NCBI GenBank assembly: GCA_903850545.1
Contig: CAINLW010000011.1
Location: 1 to 37,263, forward strand
Direction of reading: 5' to 3'
Source: an uncultured bacterium
GTDB taxonomy: Bacteria; Patescibacteriota; Minisyncoccia; Phycocordibacterales; GWA1-40-21
DNA: 37,263 nucleotides
Below, piece by piece: positions 15,786-22,362 of the stretch. Every line of letters begins with the position of its first letter. The stretch's first letter is position 1. Made by a program: the position numbers and the translations under genes. The notes under the pieces are model-generated. The model was not told where the DNA came from and searched no databases. It saw only the letters and a list, made by a program, of their open reading frames with translations.

Positions 15786-15883
15786 GTTCGATTCCTGCCG
15801 GGGGCACAACGCAAAAGAAAATCACTCCATAATAACAGAGTGATTTTCAATTATTTGCGTTGTGCCCCCGGCAGGAATCGAAC
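15786..15883. repeat. Long inverted repeat that includes the tRNA-Arg 3' end
   Basis: The left arm 15786-15815 is the exact reverse complement of 15854-15883 (30 bp); an inner pair 15817-15827/15838-15848 adds 11 bp. The outer 21 bp of the right arm are the 3' end of the tRNA gene, so the left arm is an inverted copy of that end plus its trailer. Confidence 0.85.
15817..15848 (-). terminator. Terminator of tRNA-Arg
   Basis: On the - strand: GAAAATCACTC, 10-nt loop, GAGTGATTTTC, then TTTTG. It lies 14 nt past the tRNA 3' end. Confidence 0.7.
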
Positions 15884-15934
15884 CTACATCAAAGCCTTAG
15901 AAGAGCTCTGTTCTATCCATTGAACTACGAGGGC
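15863..15934 (-). tRNA. tRNA-Arg(TCT)
   Basis: A 72-nt cloverleaf on the - strand. The acceptor GCCCTCG pairs with CGGGGGC, followed by discriminator A; U8-A9 is present. The anticodon stem GAGCT/GGCTT (with G-U pairs) closes the loop CTTCTAA, giving anticodon TCT, which reads AGA/AGG. The T-arm is GTAGG-TTCGATT-CCTGC. CCA is not encoded. Parts of this gene are duplicated on both sides: an inverted 3' end at 15786-15806 and a direct 5' end at 16031-16046. Confidence 0.93.
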
Positions 15935-15982
15935 AGGATAGTATCACTATTAAACTTTTAAAAATGCGTCAATCAATTTAAC

Positions 15983-16046
15983 CTATCCACTCCGACGATT
16001 TTGTCGGAGAGCCGACCATGAGCGTCGGCTTTGAACTACGAGGGCA
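15983..16046 (-). repeat. Second copy of the tRNA-Arg 5' end, split by a hairpin insert
   Basis: 16 nt (16031-16046) are identical to the tRNA 5' end (15920-15935). The next 7 nt of the tRNA, read CTATCCA on the + strand, occur at 15983-15989. Between them are 41 nt forming two hairpins: CTCCGAC/GTCGGAG (15990-15996/16003-16009) and AGCCGAC/GTCGGCT (16010-16016/16024-16030). The match to the tRNA then ends, so this is a fragment and not a functional tRNA. Confidence 0.65.
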
Positions 16047-16103
16047 ATATGATATGGATTGCAATACAGTACTATAAAATACGAGATAAATCAAATTTTA
16101 CTC

Positions 16104-16430
16104 CTATAAAGAAGGGTCAATCAAATTTTCCACTTTTACTATTTTAAGTATCTCTTTTTTTGTTTCGAAAGTATCAACTATTTTACTCAGCTCTACAGAT
16201 TTTAATTTTTCAACAGTGAGTTCTTGTTTGTTTATACGTACATACATATCCCCACTCGCAACATTATTGTACATATAATAATCAAAATAAACCGACGCAA
16301 CAAGCAAAATCAAAAAAAATGTCAAAAGAATCTTCCAATCTCTTTTTGGATTTAATGTTTTCCCAAAGGATAAAAATTCTTTTGAGAAAGGATTGCTCTG
16401 TGACAAATTTAATTTTGGAGTGTTGTTCAT
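16104..16430 (-). CDS. Small membrane protein at the end of the pil cluster
   Basis: 108 residues: a polar N-terminus (about 33 aa), one transmembrane helix (about 34-53) and an extracytoplasmic tail of about 55 residues rich in charged residues. No family recognised. It starts 4 nt after the pilO stop, so it belongs to the pilM-pilN-pilO operon. Position suggests a PilP-like or other accessory part of the type IV pilus inner-membrane platform, but the sequence alone does not show that. Confidence 0.75.
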   Translation of the reverse strand: MNNTPKLNLSQSNPFSKEFLSFGKTLNPKRDWKILLTFFLILLVASVYFDYYMYNNVASGDMYVRINKQELTVEKLKSVELSKIVDTFETKKEILKIVKVENLIDPSL

Positions 16431-16434
16431 TTTT

Positions 16435-16986
16435 TTATTTAAATTTAACTACAGTAAATTCAAAACCTCCTACCCATGAAACCATTTTTTTACTGCTAAT
16501 GAAACTATCTGACAATTTATTAAACGACACTTTCTGTATGTCAATTTTTAATGGATAATTCTCTAGCAAACTGAGAAAAAATTGTATGTTTTTCCATTCA
16601 CCTATAACATCCATGTTTATCTTTAGATTTTCTGTACCAACAGAATTGCCTTTATCATAAGCTTGATTGACAACGGTTTTAATATTAGATTTAAGTCCGC
16701 TATTTGATACCATTTCCTCAAGTACTTTGATAAAATCAACCGTTCCAGCTTTTGGTATAATATAACTATGAATTTTTTCTTGATATTTTTTTGCTAATGC
16801 TAGGTCTTCCTTCATCATAGTACTACCATCTTCCCTGATCAATTCTAATTTTATATCATTCTCTTTATTTATTGATTCTGCAACCAAATTTTTCGTATTT
16901 AAATACAATAACAAAAAAACCCCAATAGATATTATGTCTAAAAATAGAATTATACTTATTAATGTTTTTGTTTCTTTTTTGGGCAT
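16435..16986 (-). CDS. pilO: PilO-like type IV pilus inner-membrane protein
   Basis: 183 residues. A short cytoplasmic head, one transmembrane helix (about 8-28), a helical segment, and an alpha/beta region with IDVIGEWKNIQFFLSLLENYPL-type sequence (NMDVIGEWKNIQFFLSLLE here), which matches the PilO ferredoxin-like core. PilO pairs with PilN to link the pilus assembly ATPase side to the envelope. It lies 53 nt downstream of pilN. Confidence 0.75.
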   Translation of the reverse strand: MPKKETKTLISIILFLDIISIGVFLLLYLNTKNLVAESINKENDIKLELIREDGSTMMKEDLALAKKYQEKIHSYIIPKAGTVDFIKVLEEMVSNSGLKSNIKTVVNQAYDKGNSVGTENLKINMDVIGEWKNIQFFLSLLENYPLKIDIQKVSFNKLSDSFISSKKMVSWVGGFEFTVVKFK

Positions 16987-17039
16987 TGTATTATTTTTTT
17001 GTATTTAAATTTTTGTTGGCATTCGTAATAATTCGTATA

Positions 17040-17573
17040 CTACAATGTTAAAGTCGCAAAGAAATCAGAATTTGAACTCATAATAAAGTTCGATATAGGA
17101 AAAGTTACACTATTAAAAAAACCGTCAGAAATCAAATCGTTATTGAAAAGTGTCAACGCATCTCTCGTACTCGCAGTTCCAGTCAATAAAACTTTTTTGC
17201 CTGTGTTGTTTTCATTTGAAATAACTATTGATAATAGTTTTATATCTCTGTTTTTTAAAGTTGAAATCTTATTCAATATTTCCCTGTAAGTCACAGTGGA
17301 TTTGTTATCTGTAGAAAAAACAGTACTCAATTTATTAACGTTTTTTATAAATGCGATTGGATCTTCACTTTTTTGTTTATTTTTATTTGCAACTGATTCC
17401 AATTGATTATTAATCGTATTATTTTTATATTCTACAAAAAAATATGATGGTGCAAACAAAGAAATCAACACTGCGCTTGAAGCAAAAATCATCAATAACA
17501 AAAAAACTCCTATTCTTAGAAAATATTCTGAAACAATCTTTTTTTTGTTTTGTTGTGGTAAAAAATTAAGCAT
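17040..17573 (-). CDS. pilN: PilN-like type IV pilus inner-membrane protein
   Basis: 177 residues from the ATG at 17573, which overlaps the pilM stop by 8 nt (ATGCTTAA). The longer upstream reading (to 17651) would run inside pilM and lacks family similarity. The start MLNFLPQQNKKKI resembles the conserved N-terminal PilN peptide that docks on PilM. It is followed by a transmembrane helix (about 20-42) and a C-terminal ferredoxin-like half with ISTLKNRDIKLLSIVI and VLLTGTASTRDAL, as in PilN. Confidence 0.82.
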   Translation of the reverse strand: MLNFLPQQNKKKIVSEYFLRIGVFLLLMIFASSAVLISLFAPSYFFVEYKNNTINNQLESVANKNKQKSEDPIAFIKNVNKLSTVFSTDNKSTVTYREILNKISTLKNRDIKLLSIVISNENNTGKKVLLTGTASTRDALTLFNNDLISDGFFNSVTFPISNFIMSSNSDFFATLTL

Positions 17574-18645
17574 TTGTTTTTTTAATTGATGAAACAAACA
17601 AACCAATCGGTGCGGCAAATCCAAGCGAATCATTGAATTTAAGTCTAACAACAGATTCCTTTATATCAAACGTATTTATCCAAACATCCGCAAGTTTAAC
17701 TTCAGAGTTTATGTTTTGATTAATGTGCTTACCAAAACTTGGCATTGCGGAACTTTTTCCACACAAAATTATTCTTTCTATCTTTTTTGAGAAATTTTTT
17801 GTCACATAACCATCAAACTTATCAACTTCATCTTTCAAAACAGAAAAAATATTTGCAAGCGAGCCATAAGCATCTTTCATATCTGTTGTTTCAAAAGAAA
17901 AATCATTTTCGAAAAAGCTATCTACTGATATTTTATCTTTAAACAAACCTGTTCTAAGCAAAGTTTCTCTAATTGTGTTTTCACCAATAAAAACTGAAGA
18001 TGAAAGACGAACAAAACCGTTTATCACTGCAACTAGTTCTGTTGTATCGTCTTTTATATTCACAATTATTGTATTTTTTTGATCACCTCTAAAAATAACT
18101 GAATTGGCTATCATTTTTGATTCTATCTCAAAAGATCTAGGAAAAAGACCCGCTTTATCAAACAATTCGACATAATCAGAAATGACTTTTTTTGAAATTA
18201 CAGATACACTAAGCACAATATTTTTAGAATTTATTTCGTCTTCAACAATTTCATATTCAAAATAAACTTCGTCTAGTTTGAGTGGAACGTTCTCCTCTAT
18301 TTTAAATTCTAACGCTTCACGAACATTATTTTTTGCTTCTTTTGGTAATACAACATCAAAAATATAAGATTTTTCTTCTGGTATAGAAACTTTGACAAAA
18401 TCGGATGTTATATTATTTTTTACTTCAACGAGAGCTTCTATTAGAGTAGTTTTATTTATTATGTCTCCATTTTTCACAATGTTTGGTTCAAGCATAACCT
18501 CGCTCGCTTTTTTCAAAGAAAGAACCCCGTTATTATTAACAAATTCAACATACTTTATAGAACTATTTGATATTTCAATACCAGCAACCGGTAAAGACAG
18601 GTAGTTTGGAACAGATAAAATTTTTTTCAAAAGATTAAACCTCAT
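17566..18645 (-). CDS. pilM: PilM-like actin-fold type IV pilus ATPase
   Basis: 359 residues, cytoplasmic. Actin-like fold: the first phosphate loop is VAGIEISNSSIKYVEF (about 20-35), the second is VNIKDDTTELVAVING (about 197-212), and the adenosine region is RIILCGKSSAMPSFGKHI near 292-309. EALEFKIEENVPL (about 106-118) is a PilM hallmark. It binds ATP and the N-terminal peptide of PilN at the inner membrane. First gene of pilM-pilN-pilO plus one small protein. No pilin or PilB/PilC is in the window. Confidence 0.9.
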   Translation of the reverse strand: MRFNLLKKILSVPNYLSLPVAGIEISNSSIKYVEFVNNNGVLSLKKASEVMLEPNIVKNGDIINKTTLIEALVEVKNNITSDFVKVSIPEEKSYIFDVVLPKEAKNNVREALEFKIEENVPLKLDEVYFEYEIVEDEINSKNIVLSVSVISKKVISDYVELFDKAGLFPRSFEIESKMIANSVIFRGDQKNTIIVNIKDDTTELVAVINGFVRLSSSVFIGENTIRETLLRTGLFKDKISVDSFFENDFSFETTDMKDAYGSLANIFSVLKDEVDKFDGYVTKNFSKKIERIILCGKSSAMPSFGKHINQNINSEVKLADVWINTFDIKESVVRLKFNDSLGFAAPIGLFVSSIKKTNA

Positions 18646-18825
18646 AAGCTATTGTATATTATAACAAAGAAAGAATCTTTCGGGAAATAGGTTAGGTGTT
18701 GTAATTGTTATAAATGTTGTAACCGTTCTATTTGTTAGAAATATCAACCAATTATTTACAAAGTAAAAAATGACTAATATATTTATATTTAGCAATTACA
18801 TCATCTACAACAACTAAAACAATTA
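18646..18825. other. Spacer with GTTGTAA-type short repeats
   Basis: 180 nt without a gene. GTTGTAATTG and GTTGTAACCG occur about 19 nt apart near 18698-18727. A related, inverted series (TACAACAACTAAAAC) lies at 18810-18830 next to the dedA stop. No clear terminator was seen. Confidence 0.4.
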
Positions 18826-19443
18826 CTACATCTGTTTTTCTTTTCTAGACTTCCAAACTTCAGAGATTATTGGTAAGAAAGATATAATTATAATAACTAA
18901 AATTATTGGCAATATGTATTTGTCTACATTCGGAATCATCTGACCTAAAAAATATCCCGCGTAAATCATACCGAAACACAAAGCAAATCCTCCAACAATA
19001 TTATAGGTAAGAAAGTTTTTGTATTTCATTTGTCCCACTCCAGCCAAAATGGGAGCAAAAGTTCTTACAATCGGAACAAATCTGGCTAAAAATATGGTTT
19101 TGTTGCCATATTTATTATAAAAATTCTGAGCCCTTTCTATATGTTTTTTGTGAAAAAAGAAAGAATCTTCTTTACAAAATATTTTTGGTCCAACCTTTCT
19201 TCCAAACCAATATCCTGTACTATCCCCCAAAACAGCACATATAAATGAGCCCCAAACAAGAATATTAATATCTAAATAATTTTGTGAGGCTAAAAATCCT
19301 GCTGTAAAAAGTAAAGAATCTCCAGGTAAGAAAAAACCAAAAAATAATCCGGATTCTGCATAAACAATGCAAAAAACTCCTATAAGACCGAGGGTCTTTA
19401 TTATCGTCATTGGATCTAACATATTAAATAAATCATGAATCAT
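18826..19443 (-). CDS. DedA-family membrane protein
   Basis: 205 residues with the SNARE-associated/VTT domain. Hallmarks: ESGLFFGFFLPGDSLLFTAG (about 30-49), GDSTGYWFGRKVG (about 73-85), and FLARFVPIVRTFAPILAGVGQMKY (about 118-141) with the paired Arg and Pro residues found throughout DedA. Five or so hydrophobic segments. DedA proteins are lipid transporters or scramblases; some move the undecaprenyl-phosphate carrier. The specific substrate cannot be told. It is followed upstream by a GTCATTCCCGC palindrome rather than a partner gene. Confidence 0.9.
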   Translation of the reverse strand: MIHDLFNMLDPMTIIKTLGLIGVFCIVYAESGLFFGFFLPGDSLLFTAGFLASQNYLDINILVWGSFICAVLGDSTGYWFGRKVGPKIFCKEDSFFFHKKHIERAQNFYNKYGNKTIFLARFVPIVRTFAPILAGVGQMKYKNFLTYNIVGGFALCFGMIYAGYFLGQMIPNVDKYILPIILVIIIISFLPIISEVWKSRKEKQM

Positions 19444-19453
19444 TGTGTTTGTG

Positions 19454-19480
19454 TCATTCCCGCGGAGGCGGGAATCTAGG
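19454..19480. repeat. REP-like palindrome GTCATTCCCGC
   Basis: ATTCCCGC (19456-19463), GGAG loop, GCGGGAAT (19468-19475), then CTAGG. Same frame as 14521-14550. Confidence 0.65.
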
Positions 19481-19541
19481 TTAATTTAATTTCTTATTAA
19501 TAGCCATTTATATCATTCGTTCCATTCATATATTTGTATAT

Positions 19542-20339
19542 TTAATTGAGTTTTGTTCCTTCTTTTATAAATTCTGGCACTTCCATAAGTGCGAGTTTAT
19601 CATCAGTATGTGCAGCAAGTATCATTCCATTACTTAAAAGTCCCATAAGGGGTCTAGGTTCGAGGTTTGTAACAAACACTACCTTTTTTCCAATAAGAAT
19701 CTTTGAATCAGTAAAATATTTTGCTATTCCAGAAATTATTTGTCTTGGTTCTGTTTCTAGAAAATCCACAGACAATTTGTAAAGTTTGTCAGAACCTGCT
19801 ATCGCCTCTACAGAAAGTATTTTTCCAACCTTCATTTCAACTTTACTAAAATCATCATAAGTAATTTTTAAATTCACTTTTGGGAGAATTTCACCGCGAG
19901 ATGGTAATCCATTTTTCGCGGCTCTTTGCTCTTTACTTTCCCTGTCTCGAGCTTGTCGAGAGATTTCTTTATCCATAAAGGTTTGCAATATGATAGACGC
20001 CGCAGAAGCATCGAGCATATCTGTCTTGCCAAAGGTTTTTTCAACCTGCATTGATGTCATAAACTCAGGTTCTAGAAAAATTGGAAGTTTAACAATAGAA
20101 GACAATTCTCTTTTAAAAGAAATTATTTTGGGACTTATTTTATTATCTCCACCCTTATAATCTTTTGATTCGCCAATAACAACGGCTTCAACTTTAGATT
20201 CATTTATTAAATCAGATATCTTTTGCATCAAATCAGTGTTATTTTCCAATACAATTTTTGGAAAAGCTACTTTTCCCTCAACATCAGAAATGGCTATTCC
20301 AACTCTTTTTTCTCCATAATCTATTCCTAAATATTTCAT
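19542..20339 (-). CDS. RuvX (YqgF) domain fused to a MetG-type tRNA-binding domain
   Basis: 265 residues in two parts. Residues 1-125 are a YqgF/RuvX RNase H-like fold: YLGIDYGEKRVGIAISD with Asp7, VVIGES (54-59), EPEFMTS (90-96) and DASAASIILQTFMD with Asp110. Residues 156-265 are an OB-fold tRNA-binding domain as in the C-terminus or beta subunit of MetRS: FSKVEMKVGKI, AGSDKLYKLSVDF, RQIISGIAKY, NLEPRPLMGLLSNGMILAA. The linker (about 126-150, RQARDRESKEQR) is polar and is encoded by two palindromic segments. RuvX proteins process Holliday junctions or rRNA precursors; the tRNA-binding half may redirect the enzyme to RNA. I know of no standard fusion of these two. Confidence 0.88.
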   Translation of the reverse strand: MKYLGIDYGEKRVGIAISDVEGKVAFPKIVLENNTDLMQKISDLINESKVEAVVIGESKDYKGGDNKISPKIISFKRELSSIVKLPIFLEPEFMTSMQVEKTFGKTDMLDASAASIILQTFMDKEISRQARDRESKEQRAAKNGLPSRGEILPKVNLKITYDDFSKVEMKVGKILSVEAIAGSDKLYKLSVDFLETEPRQIISGIAKYFTDSKILIGKKVVFVTNLEPRPLMGLLSNGMILAAHTDDKLALMEVPEFIKEGTKLN

Positions 20340-20486
20340 ACGATTATTGTAGCATAGATTAAAAATTAAGATAAACGTAATAATTAATACTCAGAAAAAT
20401 TGAGATTTGTTTATTATTTTGGTACAATATGAATCGAATATCGTTCGAGCAACAGAATAGTTATGGGTCAATAAAATTTTAATTTA

Positions 20487-20530
20487 TTATTCGTAGCCAT
20501 TCGTAAAATTCGCACGACATTCGTATATCG
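20487..20530 (+). repeat. ATTCGTA repeat array upstream of the DUF5652 gene
   Basis: ATTCGTA, ATTCGTA, ATTCGCA and ATTCGTA at 9-11 nt steps, ending just before the GTG start at 20530. Confidence 0.65.
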
Positions 20531-20775
20531 TGGATACACAAGCATTAAATAGCGCATTGTCATTATATTTGAGTGCACACCCTCAATTTTTTTTGTTATT
20601 AATTTGGTCAATTATTTGGAAACTTATAGCTTTATGGAAAGCTGCCAAACGTGACAATGTTACTATTTTTATCGTTCTCGCTGTCTTAAATACTGTCGGA
20701 ATAGCGGAAATAATATATATCGTCTATCTTTATTTCAAAGAAAAGAAAAATAAGAATTTAATACAAACAAAATAG
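20530..20775 (+). CDS. Small two-helix membrane protein (DUF5652-like)
   Basis: 81 residues from a GTG start. Two transmembrane helices (about 18-36 and 44-69) are joined by the short basic loop WKAAKRDN, and the tail is Lys-rich. The pattern LWKAAK..N...F..L...NT.GI.EI.Y..Y matches DUF5652, small proteins common in Patescibacteria and of unknown role. It is a single-gene unit with a repeat array at its 5' end and a terminator 10 nt past the stop. Confidence 0.75.
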   Translation: MDTQALNSALSLYLSAHPQFFLLLIWSIIWKLIALWKAAKRDNVTIFIVLAVLNTVGIAEIIYIVYLYFKEKKNKNLIQTK

Positions 20776-20785
20776 TTAAAAAATT

Positions 20786-20818
20786 AAAAATCCACCAGTA
20801 GATACTTGTGGATTTTTT
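20786..20818. terminator. Terminator after the DUF5652 gene
   Basis: AAAAATCCAC (20786-20795) and GTGGATTTTTT (20808-20818). It lies between two convergent genes and can serve both. Confidence 0.75.
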
Positions 20819-20821
20819 AAT

Positions 20822-21696
20822 TTAATTTTTTCCCTCGAGAATAATTTGATCTATGACTTCTTTAGGTACAATCTCGTTATGCTCAAAAATAACTTTTCCA
20901 TCTTTTTCTTTTTTATACGAAACTTCAATCACCTGTTCATTATTAATTGTTTTTATTTTGATATTTATTCCTTCTGCAAAACCAAACCCTTGTTTATCCA
21001 ATGCAACAACAAAAGCATTTCTTTCCTCCACACCCTTTGTCTTTTCAATTACCTTTGCTAAAAAAGTTTCTACAACCCCTTGATGGGTTCCAAAATATCT
21101 TTTTAATGTTTCCTTGTAGTCTTTTTCTTCGTCCTGTACTAATTCATTCCAACGAGGAGCGATTTTAATATATTTTTCAATTATTTCGGCGATCCTTCCT
21201 GCCATACGACTATATGTATCTCCTTTTTCATCTCCAAACTCTTTAGCTAGGCCATCGCTCTTTTCAACAATAAATTCCAAATAAGTCTTGTTGTTAAAAG
21301 CATCATACGAAGCTTTTCCAAAAGGTGTTGTCGCATCAACGTTAAAATCTAGCCTCTTATCTACTGAAATTTTATTACTGGTCTCAAGTAATCCTTTATT
21401 TAATTTGCTTTCAATTCTTCCAAACTTTCCATTCCTGTTATTTCATCTTTTAATCCTGCCATCATTAATCCTGCTGTTTCTTGTGATCTTTCTTTGGGTC
21501 CACCAAAAGCCATTGATTGAGAAATATCTCCATCCGTCGCCTTTGCTTTTGAATACAATCTACCTTCTTCAGTTAATCTAACTTTTTCATCAGGTTTCCC
21601 TTTAACGGCTTCCTTGTGTGCGTGCCTAGAAAAATCAAGATCAACTATTGATGTTACTATCTCGTTACTCTCTAGTGTTTTTGATGATTTAAACAT
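20822..21696 (-). pseudogene. Histidine phosphatase superfamily gene broken by a frameshift
   Basis: Two frames on the - strand make one protein of about 290 residues. The first part (21696 to 21400) has the phosphatase N-terminus: FSRHAHKEA with catalytic His25, LTEEG and the RSQETA motif. It ends at a TAA at 21402-21400 after EELKAN. The next frame is open from about 21448 and reads KLNKGLLETSNKISVDKR, later FGTHQGVVETFL with the second catalytic His, and continues to 20822. One missing A in GCAAATTAA (about 21403) would join them as EELKAKLNKG. It may be a true mutation or a sequencing error. No canonical slippery heptamer was seen. Downstream parts beyond residue 200 are helix-rich and of no known family. 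The HD-domain gene precedes it. Confidence 0.75.
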
Positions 21697-21759
21697 ATTT
21701 TTTAATTAATTAATAATAAAATTATTGTACCACCATTATTTGATTACTTCAACATGCCT

Positions 21760-22353
21760 TTATTCTAACAACTTTTTGAATTTTTCTTCCGCTATTTTTC
21801 TAAATTCAGGATAAAAGAAGGTTTTTAAACCTTTTTCTAATACCAAAAACAAAGCTTTTTTGTCTGGGTTTAATTTTTCTATTTTCTTCAATCTTTCCGG
21901 ATTATACCTATCCATACAATCTATATCATGAAATATTTTCTTGTTTTCTGAATTATACACTTTTTCCACATCTATTTTTTCAAGCTGGTCAGCATCATGG
22001 ATACTTATTATATCAACGATCTCTGCCGTTTTGTCATGATCATAATTAATAGAATCTAAAATTTCTTTTGCTATTTTTGCACCAACAAGCATATGAACCA
22101 ATTTACCATTAACAATTTTTTCTTGACCAGTTATGTATTTAAAATGCTCTGGTAAAATTGCCGAGTGACCAATATCATGCATGATTGCTGTAGGAACAAG
22201 GACATCTAAATCTAAATCTTTCTTTCCACAATTTAAAACAAACTCTACTACTTCTATTGCATGTGTGTCATCGTCAGGTCGTCCTTTTTGCAAAAGAGGC
22301 AAGCATTTTTTCCAAAGTTCTAAATATTTTATTGGTAAATTTTTTATTTCCAT
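21760..22353 (-). CDS. HD-domain phosphohydrolase
   Basis: 197 residues. The metal-binding HD pattern is intact: His31 (DDTHAIEVV), His59-Asp60 (IMHDIGH), then His87 (VHMLVGAKIA) and His119-Asp120 (ISIHDAD), with Asp143/Asp148 in HDIDCMDRY. HD hydrolases split phosphate esters of nucleotides or other small molecules; the substrate here is not evident. It starts 9 nt downstream of the 519-aa swivel-domain gene, so it is probably the next cistron of that operon. Confidence 0.87.
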   Translation of the reverse strand: MEIKNLPIKYLELWKKCLPLLQKGRPDDDTHAIEVVEFVLNCGKKDLDLDVLVPTAIMHDIGHSAILPEHFKYITGQEKIVNGKLVHMLVGAKIAKEILDSINYDHDKTAEIVDIISIHDADQLEKIDVEKVYNSENKKIFHDIDCMDRYNPERLKKIEKLNPDKKALFLVLEKGLKTFFYPEFRKIAEEKFKKLLE

Positions 22354-22362
22354 TTTTTTTAA

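Noticed and set aside
15735-15806. Second tRNA on the + strand ending in the inverted 3' copy
   Set aside because: Only the T-loop and acceptor 3' strand are present; the T-stem and acceptor do not pair and the anticodon arm is not canonical.
17574-17651. Longer N-terminus of PilN
   Set aside because: It lies inside the pilM coding sequence; the ATG at 17573 gives the normal PilN start and a typical 8-nt overlap.
21400-21410. Programmed ribosomal frameshift in the histidine phosphatase
   Set aside because: No X-XXY-YYZ slippery site or obvious downstream stimulator; a single-base loss explains the break more simply.
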